Assembly: GCA_963787045.1 (NCBI GenBank)
Contig: CAWBBR010000002.1
Location: 310,001-374,000 of the forward strand
DNA from: DATJGR01 sp963787045
Lineage (GTDB): Bacteria > Pseudomonadota > Gammaproteobacteria > Pseudomonadales > Azotimanducaceae
DNA length: 64,000 nt
Direction: 5' to 3'
A program made the position numbers and the translations under genes. The number at the start of each line of letters is the position of its first letter. The first letter of the stretch is position 1. Below the pieces are notes generated by a model. That model saw nothing but the letters and a program-made list of their open reading frames with translations, made no database searches and had not been told where the DNA came from. This document shows positions 46,396 through 55,208 of the stretch, piece after piece.

Positions 46396-47511
46396 ATGCG
46401 CAACGGATTCAGGGTAATCGACACCGACTGTCACCAGATGGAACCGCCATCCATCTGGGCCGACTACATCGATCCGAAGTTCGCCGACCGCGCGCCGCGG
46501 ATCGGTGAAATCGGCCACGGCAAAAAAGGCGTGTTGGTCGAGGGCGAGGCGCTGACGCGCCAGACCGGGTCCTATCCGATGGATGCCGAAGAGTTCATCG
46601 CGGCGACGGTGCGGGCGATGAAGCGGTTCGAAAAGACGCGCAACGCCGGCTTCAGTCCGCAGAGCCGCATCGAAGACATGGACGCGCAGGGCGTCGATGC
46701 GCAGGTGATCTACCCGACCGCCGGCGGCCAGCTGCTCGGCAAACCGTTCCAGGACACCGAACTCCTGGGCGCGTGCTGCCGCGCTTACAACGACTGGAGT
46801 CTCGAATACTGTTCCGCGTCACCCCAACGACTGCGCATGGCGGCGATGCTGCCGATGCAGGCGGTGGATCTCGCGATCGAAGAAGCGCGCCGCACCAGCG
46901 GCCTGGGCGCAGCGGCGTTTTACGTCCGTCCGAATCCCACCGGCGGACGCAACCTGCATCACTCGGACTACGAGCCGTTGTGGCGCGAGATCGCGCGCCT
47001 CGGTAAACCCGTTTGCCTTCACGATTCCGGCTCGCCATACCTGCCGTCGTTCGGCGAACGCATGGAAACACACACGTCCGGCCACATCATTGCGCATCCG
47101 TTCGAGGCGATGGTGGCGATGATGAGTCTCATCTGGTACGGCGTGATCGAACGCAATCCGACGCTGCGGATCGTGCACGTCGAAGCCGACGCCGGCTGGT
47201 TGCCGTACTGGTTGCAGCGGATGGAGCAGCACTTCGAGTTCTCGGGCAACGCCGAACACCCGGACCTGAAGCGAAGGCCGACTGAGTACTTCAAGTCGAA
47301 CTTTCTCGTCGCATGTCGCGGCGACGAGATGACGCTGCCGAGCGTCGTCCAACTCGTCGGCGACGACAACCTCACCTTCAACACCGACTACCCGCACCCC
47401 GACGGCACCTGGCCCTCCGGCATCGAAAGCCTCGAACGACAGCCGATCCCTCAGTCGAGCATTCGCAAGATCTTCTGGGACAACGCCGCGTCGGTGTTTG
47501 GAGTGAACTGA
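46396..47511 (+). CDS. Amidohydrolase (ACMSD-like metal-dependent hydrolase)
   Basis: A 371-residue amidohydrolase of the aminocarboxymuconate-semialdehyde decarboxylase type. It has RVIDTDCHQMEPPSIWADYI near the start, VIYPTAGGQLLGK, CLHDSGSPYLPSFGERME with IIAHPFEAM (metal histidines), and DNLTFNTDYPHPDGTW near the C-terminus. Members decarboxylate or hydrolyse aromatic-pathway intermediates. The ATG has GAGGGAAG upstream. Its neighbours (hydratase, hydroxyacid dehydrogenase, SDR, LLM oxidoreductase) suggest a ring-cleavage pathway. Confidence 0.88.
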   Translation: MRNGFRVIDTDCHQMEPPSIWADYIDPKFADRAPRIGEIGHGKKGVLVEGEALTRQTGSYPMDAEEFIAATVRAMKRFEKTRNAGFSPQSRIEDMDAQGVDAQVIYPTAGGQLLGKPFQDTELLGACCRAYNDWSLEYCSASPQRLRMAAMLPMQAVDLAIEEARRTSGLGAAAFYVRPNPTGGRNLHHSDYEPLWREIARLGKPVCLHDSGSPYLPSFGERMETHTSGHIIAHPFEAMVAMMSLIWYGVIERNPTLRIVHVEADAGWLPYWLQRMEQHFEFSGNAEHPDLKRRPTEYFKSNFLVACRGDEMTLPSVVQLVGDDNLTFNTDYPHPDGTWPSGIESLERQPIPQSSIRKIFWDNAASVFGVN

Positions 47512-47527
47512 CGGAGCTTCGATTCGC

Positions 47528-47626
47528 GGCGGAGGTGGGTGTCTGCTCGGACCGCTCTAGCCATCCATGGGCGCTCGTCCGCGACATCCCTGGCGCCGGA
47601 GGTCCGAACACACACGCACCTCCGCC
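47528..47626. repeat. Large imperfect palindrome, copy A
   Basis: A 26-nt left arm (47528-47553) pairs with a 26-nt right arm (47601-47626) with three mismatches. The 47-nt loop (47554-47600), read in reverse complement, shares CAGGGATGTCGCG, GAGCGCCCA and GGATGGCT in the same order with the loop of copy B. The arms are not the same as those of copy B, but the core is. Confidence 0.75.
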
Positions 47627-47663
47627 TGGGTCGCGCCACCGTCGTTCATCGTGTGTCGTGCGT

Positions 47664-47686
47664 GAACGCGCGCAAAGCGCGCGTTC
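47664..47686. repeat. Perfect 10-bp hairpin between the two palindromes
   Basis: GAACGCGCGC at 47664-47673 and GCGCGCGTTC at 47677-47686 are exact inverted repeats with an AAA loop. One more T-A pair extends the stem to 11 bp. No U-run follows on either side. It may act as a bidirectional terminator or be a part of the repeat element. Confidence 0.7.
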
Positions 47687-47723
47687 ATCTCTCGAGAACG
47701 AAGGCGCGACTTCGGATGTGGAA

Positions 47724-47827
47724 GGTGGCGGGTGATCGGTGTGCCGGACCCTTGAGCGACAGGGATGTCGCGAAAGGAGCGCCCAGGGATGGCTCGAGCG
47801 AGTCCGGCACACCGATCACCCGCCACC
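47724..47827. repeat. Large perfect palindrome, copy B
   Basis: A 26-nt arm (47724-47749) is matched without error by its reverse complement at 47802-47827, around a 52-nt loop (47750-47801). The loop contains its own small palindrome GCGACAGGGATGTCGC. It is related to copy A through the shared core in opposite orientation. Confidence 0.8.
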
Positions 47828-47854
47828 CACGCGCTCGAAACCACGGGCGCGAAC

Positions 47855-48584
47855 TCAACTCGCGTACAACCCGCCATCGACGATGAATTCCGCGCCGGTG
47901 CAGTACGAGCTGTCTTCGCTGGCGAGAAACAGCGCGACTGAGGCGACTTCGCTGGCGGCCGCGGTGCGACCCATCGGCACGTTGCGGGTCATGCGGTCGA
48001 GGTCGGTCGGGAGTTGGCCGAGCATGTCGGTCTCGATGAGGCCGGGATGGATCGAGTTGACGCGTACGCCGCGGCGCGCGAGTTCGATGGCCGCACTCTT
48101 CGTCATGCCGCGCACGGCCCATTTCGAGGTGCCGTAGGCGAATGCGCCGGCGGCGGATTGCATGCCGGCGAGCGACGAGATGTTCACGATGCTGCCGCGG
48201 CCGGCTTCGCGCATTGGCGTGGCGACGGCGCGCATGCCGAGAAACACGCCGACGCAGTTGACGTCCATCACCAGGCGTGAACTCTTCCAGCGAGGTGTCG
48301 CGCATCCGGTTGGACCGGAAGATGCCCGCGTTGTTGACGAGCACGTCGATGCGGCCGTCGCGACGCAGGATCTCTTCGACCAGTTCAGACCAGCCGCGTT
48401 CGCTGCGCACATCGAGATGTCGATACGTGGCGTCGATCGACTTTGCGGTTGCCTCGCCGACGTCGTCGAGAACGTCGGTCAGCCAGACGGTGGCCCCTTC
48501 CTTAGTGAACAGCCGCGCCTCTTCCGCGCCTTGACCGCGCGCCGCGCCGGTGATCACGCACACTTTCCCGTCGAGCCTTGCCAT
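47855..48584 (-). CDS. SDR family oxidoreductase (frameshifted)
   Basis: A classical SDR of about 243 residues. The cofactor loop is CVITGAARGQGAEEARLF, followed by VLVNNAGIFRSN, NISSLAGMQSAAGA and the catalytic YGTSKWAVRGMTKS. The C-terminus GAEFIVDGGLYAS is standard. A +1 shift near 48270 joins the halves (EEFT, then LVMDVNCVGVFLGM). It resembles 3-alpha-hydroxysteroid and 3-oxoacyl reductases. It lies 30 nt downstream of the LLM oxidoreductase gene on the same strand. Confidence 0.87.
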
Positions 48585-48614
48585 CGTCGTCTCCGTCTTC
48601 GATTGATTGGAATG

Positions 48615-49623
48615 CTACCGCCACGGTCGTATCACCTGGCGGGCGAACTCAGCGAGATAGTCGAGCGAACTGTCGGGTGCGAGCATCGGATGCGGCAACA
48701 CGATGTCGATCGGCACGTCGATCTCCAAAGCGCGTTCCAGTTGGGCTGCGATGTCGGCAAAGCCGCCGTACAGCGCGAAGGCGTCTATTGCCTGTTGCGG
48801 CAGGAAATTCACGGCCGCGCCCGCGGCGAGCAGGTCGCGCGCGTGATGGAAGTCGGGGAAGACGTCGCGCTTCAGTTCGTGCACCGGTGTACCGCTCCAA
48901 CGCAGGCCGATGTCGTCGAACAGGAACGGCGAGTATTCGTAGTAGCCGGCGGCAATCGCCTTCGCGATGGCCGTGGCGCGCGCGGCATCGGCGTCCACCG
49001 CGACGTGGAAGATCGCGCCGATTTTCACGTCCTTCGGATTCCTGCCGGCCGACTTCGCCCCTTCAACGACCTGTTGGTAGGCCGCTTCGATGTTGCGCGC
49101 GTCGGTGCCGACCCGGATGAACACGCCGTCTGCGTGCGCACCGGCCATTCGCAACGTGCGCGGGCCTTGCGCGGCGATCCACACCGGTACCGCCTGGGCG
49201 TGACGAAGCCGCGCGGGTCGGGCGGCGCCGACGTCCACCGCTTCGCCGGCGAGCAACGCGCGCGTCTGCACGAGTGCGCGCTGCAGCGTTTCGACGCGCG
49301 CCGGCGACAAGCCGTTCAATCGAACCGCCGTGTCACCCACGCCCAAGACCAAGCAACGTGCGCCCCGGAGCGAGCTCCGCGACGGTTGCGATGGACGACG
49401 CGAGCGCGGCCGGGTGACGCATGACCGGCGTGTCGAGCAACGTGCCGAGCACCAGCCGCTGCGTTGCGCCGGCCGCGAACGCAAGCATCACGTACGGATC
49501 GCGAACGAGCAGCGGCGAGCACGGAATCAGGCCGTACCCCCAGCCCAGCGATTCCGCTTTCGCCGCCGAACGGGCGAATGCGTCGACGCTCGACATGTCG
49601 AGCCTGTTGATCGCGAATTGCAT
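48615..49623 (-). CDS. LLM class flavin-dependent oxidoreductase (frameshifted)
   Basis: A luciferase-like F420/FMN-dependent oxidoreductase of about 335 residues. N-terminal signs are FARSAAKAESLGWGYGLIPC and LVLGTLLDTPVMRHPAALAS. Near 49342 an extra G creates an apparent stop (GGG TGA). The +1 frame restores the family motif ELAPGRTLLGLGRGD and then TAVRLNG. Later segments are VPVWIAAQGPRTLRMAGAHA and DGVFIRVGTDARNIEAA. The substrate is unknown. It lies next to the SDR and is divergent from the double CoA-transferase gene. Confidence 0.87.
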
Positions 49624-49673
49624 GTGTGATCCCGTGATCGCGCGAACGTTAGAATCGCACCGGGAGGCAACGC

Positions 49674-51884
49674 TTGAAACCCCTAGAGAATTTGCGCGTC
49701 GTCGATGTCACGTCGGGTCCGGTCGGTGGGCTCGCCACGATGATGCTGGCGGACTTCGGCGCCGAGGTGATCAAAGTCGAAACGCGCGACGGGGATCCGG
49801 CGCGCAGCGAGCCGCACGCGCGGGTCTGGTTGCGCGGCAAGCGCAGTGTCGTTTGCACCGACGACGCGTTGCACGAGCTGATCGTCAAGACGGCCGATGC
49901 GGTGTTGACCGATCGGGCGCTCGACGTGGCGCGCCTGTGCGAGCAACGACCGGATCTCGTGTATGGTGCGATCGCCTCGTTCGATGATCTGCCGCTGGAC
50001 GAAGCCCTGATCGCCGCTCGATTCGGCCGCATGCTGAGCTTTCGCGGTACGGTCGATCGCGATGGCCCGGTCTACACGGCCGTCCAAGTGGCCACGCATG
50101 CGATCGCCCAGGCGGCGTGTTCCGGCATCGTAGCCGGTCTCTATGCGCGCGCTGTGGGCGGTAGCGGCTGCCGCTTCGAGACGGACCTGGCGCGAGGGCT
50201 GCTGCCATACGAAATGGGCGGTCTGTTCGTGCCGCAACTGCAGCAGCGCGGCTTCGACCTTCCACCGCTTGGCGGCGATCCGTTCACCGTCATGCCGACG
50301 ATCAACTATCACCCCGTGCAATGCGCCGACGGACGATGGCTGCAGCTCGGCAACCTGTTGCCGCATCTGCTCGAACGTTTTCTGCGCTGCGTGGGGCTCG
50401 ACGACGCGCTCCGCGAGCTCGGTAATCAGCCGGCGCTGTGGACCGAAGACGCTCGCGAAGCTTTTCGCGATCGATTGCTGGCCCACATGCAGACGCGGAC
50501 GGCGGCCGAGTGGATGGCGATGTTCGTCGCTGACGGCGGAATCGTGGCGCACCAGTATCAGACGACGCAACAGGCGCTGGATGATCCCGATCTCGTCGAG
50601 AACGGTCACGTGGTCGAGACAGCCCTGGGTCGTCAGCTCGGTGTCGTTGCGAGACTCGACGCCACGCCCGGCAGCGCCGGCACCAGCGTGCCGACCATCG
50701 GCGAGATGGACGTTCGAGCCGCGATGGAACGAAAGGTATCGGTTTCGCGTGGCGCGGAACGGAGCTCCCAACTACCTCTAGAAGGGGTGACGATCGTCGA
50801 GTTCGCTACGATCATCGCCGCCCCGCTTGGGGTATCTATGTTGGCCGACCTGGGCGCGCGCGTGATCAAGGTGGAACCGCCGGAAGGCGATCCGTTCAGG
50901 GCGATGATGGGTGGCCTCGGCGCGGCGCGGGTCAATGCGGGCAAAGAGAGTATCTGCGTCGATCTGAAGACGGAGGAGGGGCGTCGTGTGGCGCACGGAT
51001 TGATCGCGCGCGCCGATGTGCTGATACACAACTATCGGGTGGGCGTTCCCGAGCGGTTGGGTATCGGCTACGCCGAGGCGCGCGCCATCAACCCGTTGCT
51101 CGTATACGTTTCGGTGAACGGCTACGGGCCCGCCGGGCCAGGGGCGCTTCGGCCAAGTACTCATCCGATTCCTGGAGCGGCATTGGGTGGTGTCGTCGCG
51201 CAGTTGGGAGGGCAGCTGCCCGAGCGGCTGTTGAGCGGAACAGCGCTGCGCGAAGCGGCGCGGAAGATCTCGCGCGCCAACGAATTGAATCCCGATCCGA
51301 ATACGTCGCTCGTCGTCGCCACGGCTGCGTCGTTGGGGCTGGCCGCGCGCGCCCGCTGCGGAGTCGGTCAGGCGATCTATGTCGACATGTTCGGTGCGAA
51401 CGCGTACGCGAACTTCGATGGCTTCTTCGACTACCCGGACAAACCGCCACGCACGAACGTCGACGCTCACGGCCTCGGCACGTCGGAGCGCTGCCGCCTC
51501 TATCGCACCGCCGACGGTTGGGTCTTGTTGTCGGTCGACGCGGACGGATGGACTTCGTGCAAGCGCGCGATCGGCGTGCTGGCAGGGGTCGACGCAATCG
51601 ATACGAGCGAAGCGTTTCTCCGGCTCGGGAGCGAAGCGTGGGTGAAGGGCTTGCGCGACAGCGGGTTCAGCTGTGTTCGCGCCGACGGCGCGATGCCTGC
51701 AGAGAGCATCGCCTCAGCGGGACTGGTGGTCGACGCGGTCTCGGCGGAGTGGGGCACCTACAAGCGGCACGCCCCGTTGCTTTCGTTCGATGCAGCAACG
51801 AGCCATGCAGCAACGAGCTACGGCGGCTGGTGCGCGCTGGGTGAGCACACCGAGGCGCTGTTGCGCGAGTTGGCGGCCGGCTAG
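49674..51884 (+). CDS. Two-module CoA-transferase family III, intact
   Basis: A 736-residue protein with two CaiB/BaiF modules and no frameshift. Module 1 covers about residues 1-350 (LRVVDVTSGPVGGLATMMLA, FGAEVIKVETRDGDP). Module 2 covers about 367-730 (VTIVEFATIIAAPLGVSMLA, LGARVIKVEPPEGDPFRAM, and the aspartate segment GQAIYVDMFGANAYANFDGF). Module 1 has RFETDLARGLLPYE in that position. The start is TTG 49674 with GGGAGG 8 nt upstream. It is a second double-module transferase in the window besides that at 35037. The substrates are unknown. Confidence 0.88.
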   Translation: MKPLENLRVVDVTSGPVGGLATMMLADFGAEVIKVETRDGDPARSEPHARVWLRGKRSVVCTDDALHELIVKTADAVLTDRALDVARLCEQRPDLVYGAIASFDDLPLDEALIAARFGRMLSFRGTVDRDGPVYTAVQVATHAIAQAACSGIVAGLYARAVGGSGCRFETDLARGLLPYEMGGLFVPQLQQRGFDLPPLGGDPFTVMPTINYHPVQCADGRWLQLGNLLPHLLERFLRCVGLDDALRELGNQPALWTEDAREAFRDRLLAHMQTRTAAEWMAMFVADGGIVAHQYQTTQQALDDPDLVENGHVVETALGRQLGVVARLDATPGSAGTSVPTIGEMDVRAAMERKVSVSRGAERSSQLPLEGVTIVEFATIIAAPLGVSMLADLGARVIKVEPPEGDPFRAMMGGLGAARVNAGKESICVDLKTEEGRRVAHGLIARADVLIHNYRVGVPERLGIGYAEARAINPLLVYVSVNGYGPAGPGALRPSTHPIPGAALGGVVAQLGGQLPERLLSGTALREAARKISRANELNPDPNTSLVVATAASLGLAARARCGVGQAIYVDMFGANAYANFDGFFDYPDKPPRTNVDAHGLGTSERCRLYRTADGWVLLSVDADGWTSCKRAIGVLAGVDAIDTSEAFLRLGSEAWVKGLRDSGFSCVRADGAMPAESIASAGLVVDAVSAEWGTYKRHAPLLSFDAATSHAATSYGGWCALGEHTEALLRELAAG

Positions 51885-51900
51885 CTACTGAAGCGGTGAA

Positions 51901-51931
51901 ACCCGGGCGTGGCGCGCGGCCACACCCGGGT
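51901..51931. terminator. Hairpin between convergent genes, likely bidirectional terminator
   Basis: ACCCGGGCGTGGC (51901-51913) pairs with GCCACACCCGGGT (51919-51931), one G-T wobble, 5-nt loop. It begins 16 nt after the CoA-transferase stop and lies 9 nt beyond the stop of the convergent barrel protein gene. No long U-run is present on either side. Confidence 0.55.
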
Positions 51932-51940
51932 ATTCGAAGC

Positions 51941-52550
51941 TCAGTGATGGAACCTGTAGAGGCCGCGAACGGTGACAGCGTTGAGAGCACCAGCATCGAC
52001 GTCCACGTATTCGTATTCCGCTTCAATACTGAACGCGGGCGTGAAATTGAACCCTACTCCGCCGGCCGCCATGGCAGCATCGTCACTGTTGCTCTGACCT
52101 TTGACGCCCTGATATTTGCCGTCGAGGTTGTACCAGTTCCAACCCAAGCGAGCATACAGCTCGAAATGCTCACCGAGCGGCAGCGAGGGCTTGATTGAGA
52201 GTTCCGCGGCGTCACCGCTGAACGTCATGTTGCGGCTGCTGTTGATCGGTATCTGGCTCTCGCCTTTGTCGTACCACTCGTAGTCGGCCTGAATCGCCAG
52301 CCAGTTCCAGATCTGAAATCCGGCCATGACGTCCCAGACAGCGGCGCTGTCCTGGTAGTTGCGCGCGCAGACATCGACGCCGGACGGCAGAAACACAGCA
52401 GACAATCCCCGCGTCGCTCAGCGGATGATCCACCTGCGCGTCGTATTGGCCGACGCCACCTCCTATATAGAAACCGGGTTCGGCTGCGACAGCAGTCGCC
52501 GTCAGTCCAAATAAGCCGACCAACCCCAAAGCTATTCGTAAGCCACGCAT
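51941..52550 (-). CDS. Outer-membrane beta-barrel protein (frameshifted)
   Basis: A protein of about 203 residues with a signal peptide (LRIALGLVGLFGLTATAVAA, cleavage near AEPGFY) and an eight-stranded OmpA/OmpW-like barrel. The mature protein begins GFYIGGGVGQYDAQVDHP. Alternating strands such as FELYARLGWNWYNLDG and FSIEAEYEYVDVD are seen, and the end VTVRGLYRFHH is aromatic-rich as barrel ends are. The frame shifts +1 near 52402 (into FLPSGVDVCARNYQDSAAV). AGGAG precedes ATG 52548-52550. Its promoter and a leader dyad are listed separately. Confidence 0.82.
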
Positions 52551-52587
52551 GCCTAAACGCTCCTTTTAGAGATCTACTTTCTCCCCA

Positions 52588-52605
52588 TGAGGCGGGACCG
52601 CCTCA
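52588..52605. promoter_or_regulatory. Dyad in the 5' leader of the barrel protein gene
   Basis: TGAGGCGG (52588-52595) and CCGCCTCA (52598-52605) form an exact 8-bp inverted repeat with 2 nt between. It lies between the predicted -10 and the ribosome binding site. It may be a repressor site or a leader hairpin. Confidence 0.4.
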
Positions 52606-52613
52606 CCCAACGG

Positions 52614-52643
52614 ATTATCACTGGTGGCGTGTGCACTTGTTAA
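52614..52643 (-). promoter_or_regulatory. Putative sigma-70 promoter of the barrel protein gene
   Basis: On the minus strand TTAACA (52638-52643) and GATAAT (52614-52619) are 18 nt apart, each 5 of 6 matches to consensus. It would give a leader of about 55 nt, including the dyad and the AGGAG site. The remainder of the 215-nt gap to the MFS gene shows nothing further. Confidence 0.6.
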
Positions 52644-52765
52644 GTGGTTTATGCGATTGTCCGGCAGCCCCCACATGAAGGGATCGTTGTCGGTCCGTTG
52701 ACAGCGACAATCGAACCCTGCACCGTCCGCGTGCCTCGAGTCCCGCCCCATTGGCTTGACAGTCC

Positions 52766-53911
52766 ATGCCGATCTTTGCTGTGGCAGCCATCGTCATTGC
52801 GAGCATCGCTGCGATGCCCGGCAACGTGCTGCCCGTGATGGCCGGATTGCTGTCCGACTTCCATTCGCTCGACGAAGTCGAGGTGGGTTTTCTGATCGCG
52901 ACCGGCACGTTGACCGGATTGCTGATCTCGCTGAGTGCGCCGCAGTGGATCGCGCGCGTCGATTGTCGTTACGCAATCGCCGTCGCGCTCGTTGTCGGCG
53001 CCGTCGGCCTGCTCGGTTTGCGGTTCGCGCCGGGCGCGATCACGTTGTTCATGGCACAAGCGCTCGCAGGCGGATCGAGCGCGATCATCGCCAGCATCTG
53101 TCTCACCGTCATCGCGTCGCTGCCGAATCCTACCCGCGCGTACAGCATCAAGATCACCACCGATGTCGTCTTCGCCGGAACGTTTCTCGCATGCATGCCT
53201 GCCGCTACCCTCGGGCTCGGCGGGTATGTTGCGGGGCTCGCGTGCATCGGCGTGGTCGTCGCGCCGCTGGCGTTGAAATTGCCGCTGCGCGCGATCCACG
53301 CGGTGCACACGGACGGCGTGCCGATCCGGCTGCGCGATGCACCGCAGTCGGCGTGGCTCGCGCTGTTCGCGATCATGGTGTTCTACATCGGCGGCATCGG
53401 CGTGTGGGCATTCCTCGAGCGGGTTGCGGTACACGCCGGGATCGAACGCGCCGCGGCGAGCAATGCGATCGCGGTAGGGCTTTTCGTCGGCGTAGTCGGC
53501 TCGTTGGGAGCCGCGGTCTTCGCCGGACGTACGAAGCGAATATGGCCTGAGACGCTCGGCGGACTCGTGCTGGTTGCGTCGTTCGCGATGCTCACGTTCG
53601 TGGATGGCACCGCGCAGTTCTATTTCGCGGTGTTCGTGTTCAACTGCAGTTGGAACTTTTTCATCCCGTTCGTGATCGGGCTGGTTGCCGGTCGCGACAG
53701 CACCGGACGGTTGTCGTCATTGGTACCCGGCACGGTGATGATCGGCGGTGTGCTCGGACCGGTATTGGCCGGCGCGATGATTCGCGCATCGGGATACCGC
53801 ACCGCGATGATCGTGATGACGCTGATCGTTGCGACGTCGATCGCCGGCTACATTCTGATCGCGAGCAAACCGTTGCGCCTGCGCGGCACTCCCGCGGTAG
53901 AAGGAGGATGA
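52766..53911 (+). CDS. MFS transporter
   Basis: A 381-residue major facilitator protein with about 12 membrane helices (IFAVAAIVIASIAAMPGNVL at the start; IAVALVVGAVGLLGLRFAPG; FAIMVFYIGGIGVWAFLERV; FFIPFVIGLVAGRD; MIVMTLIVATSIAGYILIAS at the end). The cytoplasmic loop A motif is weak. The substrate is not evident. The start ATG 52766 has no strong ribosome site (CTTGACAGTCC upstream). The protein seems short but complete. Confidence 0.8.
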   Translation: MPIFAVAAIVIASIAAMPGNVLPVMAGLLSDFHSLDEVEVGFLIATGTLTGLLISLSAPQWIARVDCRYAIAVALVVGAVGLLGLRFAPGAITLFMAQALAGGSSAIIASICLTVIASLPNPTRAYSIKITTDVVFAGTFLACMPAATLGLGGYVAGLACIGVVVAPLALKLPLRAIHAVHTDGVPIRLRDAPQSAWLALFAIMVFYIGGIGVWAFLERVAVHAGIERAAASNAIAVGLFVGVVGSLGAAVFAGRTKRIWPETLGGLVLVASFAMLTFVDGTAQFYFAVFVFNCSWNFFIPFVIGLVAGRDSTGRLSSLVPGTVMIGGVLGPVLAGAMIRASGYRTAMIVMTLIVATSIAGYILIASKPLRLRGTPAVEGG

Positions 53912-54019
53912 GGTCGCGAAGAAAGTGTAAGCTCTGCCGGGCTGCCAGCGCTCCGGCGCGGCGCGCCAATCAATCGCTGAACACGCCCCATTCGAACGAA
54001 TAGAACGAAGGAGACCATC

Positions 54020-54305
54020 GTGCTGAGCCGCTCGACCGTATTCGCCATCCTGGCCGCTTTTACGGCGGTCAGCGTATCGGGTTCGCAATATCCCATGCTC
54101 GACATGGTTGCGCAGAAGGTGATTCAGCGATACGAGTCATCGAGCTGCGAACAGCTGTGGGAGGCGCGCGGTCAGCCGAAAACTCCGGAGCAGCAGAACA
54201 TGATCGAGATTCTGCGAGAGCGACCCGCAGATGCGCACCGTGTTCCTCGACGAGGTCGCAGCGCCGATTGCCAACAAGATGTTCACGTGCGGGATGATCC
54301 CATGA
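54020..54305 (+). CDS. Small secreted two-cysteine protein (frameshifted)
   Basis: A protein of about 95 residues in a +1-corrected frame. It starts GTG 54020 with AAGGAG 9 nt upstream. The signal peptide is LSRSTVFAILAAFTAVSVSG, then QYPMLDMVAQKVIQRYESSS-CEQLWEARGQPKTP-EQQNMIEIL. The shift near 54220 leads to DPQMRTVFLDEVAAPIANKM and the last cysteine in FTCGMIP. The stop overlaps the start of the DUF2092 gene (ATGA). Similar small proteins are known beside DUF2092 genes, but no function is assigned. Confidence 0.72.
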
Positions 54306-55198
54306 TGTTTTCGACGCGCTCCCTGATGACGATGGCCGCAACGGCCGTATTCCTGTCTGCGGTTGCGGTTGCCGGCGCGGCCCCGCCTGCTGCACCGACC
54401 GCGATGTCGGTGGACGGATCGGCAGACCCTGCAGCTCCCGCCGCGGCGCCGCCCGCGCTGCAACTCGAACCGAAAGCCATCGACGTTCTGAAGGCCGCGA
54501 GCGCGCGTCTCGCTGCGGCGCGCGCGATGACCTTCACCGCGGTGGTCAGCTACGAGAGTCCGAGCGTGTTCGGTCCGTCGCTCGTCTACACGACCCGCTC
54601 CGACGTGACGCTGCAGCGTCCCGACAAGTTGCGGGTGATCACTCCCGGCGATGGCCCGGCCACCGAGTTCTATTACGACGGCAAGACGATGACGGCCTAC
54701 GCGCCGACTGAAAATCTCGTCGCCACCGCCGTGGCGCCGGCCACCATCGACGCAACGCTCGCGGCAGCGTTCGACTCGGCGGCCATCTACTTCCCGTTCT
54801 CCGATCTGGTGGTCGCCGATCCGTACAAGGATCTCGCGGAAGGCATGGAAGTGGCGTTCTACATCGGCCAGTCGAAGGAAGTCGGCGGCATCACCACCGA
54901 CATGGTGGCGTTCGCGAACCGCAACGTGTTCGCGCAGATCTGGGTGGGCGCCGACGACAAGCTGCCGCGCAAGCTGCGCGCGGTTTACCTGAACGATCCG
55001 CTCATGTTGCGTCACGACATGGATCTGTCGAACTGGACGCTCGATCCGAAGATCGCGGCCGGCACGTTCGCTCCCGCGAAGGCGGCATCCGCGATGAAGA
55101 TTGCGTTCGCGCGCCCCGACGTGATGCCGGCCAACACGCCGACGCCGCCGCAGATGGCACCGCCGCCGACCACACCGAAATCCACGAAGGCGCCTTGA
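54302..55198 (+). CDS. DUF2092 protein (LolA/LolB-like fold), exported
   Basis: A 298-residue protein with a signal peptide (MTMAATAVFLSAVAVAGAAP), a Pro/Ala-rich linker and a DUF2092 domain (IDVLKAASARLAAARAMTFT, PDKLRVITPGDGPATEFYYD, MTAYAPTENLVATAVAPATI, FPFSDLVVADPYKDLAEGM). DUF2092 is related to LolA/LolB-type lipoprotein carriers, so it may bind a lipid or lipoprotein in the periplasm. This is inference from fold relatives. The tail is Pro/Thr-rich. The start ATG 54302 overlaps the previous stop, and the next gene begins 11 nt later. Confidence 0.85.
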   Translation: MMFSTRSLMTMAATAVFLSAVAVAGAAPPAAPTAMSVDGSADPAAPAAAPPALQLEPKAIDVLKAASARLAAARAMTFTAVVSYESPSVFGPSLVYTTRSDVTLQRPDKLRVITPGDGPATEFYYDGKTMTAYAPTENLVATAVAPATIDATLAAAFDSAAIYFPFSDLVVADPYKDLAEGMEVAFYIGQSKEVGGITTDMVAFANRNVFAQIWVGADDKLPRKLRAVYLNDPLMLRHDMDLSNWTLDPKIAAGTFAPAKAASAMKIAFARPDVMPANTPTPPQMAPPPTTPKSTKAP

Positions 55199-55208
55199 GG
55201 AGTACGAC

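Larger units (their letters stand above)
47512..47854. other. Intergenic region of 343 nt between convergent genes, filled with palindromes
   Basis: No coding frame here is convincing. The stretch separates the amidohydrolase (plus) from an SDR gene (minus), whose 3' ends face each other. It consists of three inverted repeats, listed separately, and very little else. Confidence 0.7.

Noticed and set aside
44550..46424. Open frame of 624 codons covering the hydratase and the hydroxyacid dehydrogenase
   Set aside because: Only the part from 45515 matches the dehydrogenase. The hydratase is encoded in another frame and the genes overlap by ATGA.
47539..47886. Short open frames across the palindromic region
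   Set aside because: They consist of the inverted repeats read in both directions and have no start signals or family resemblance.
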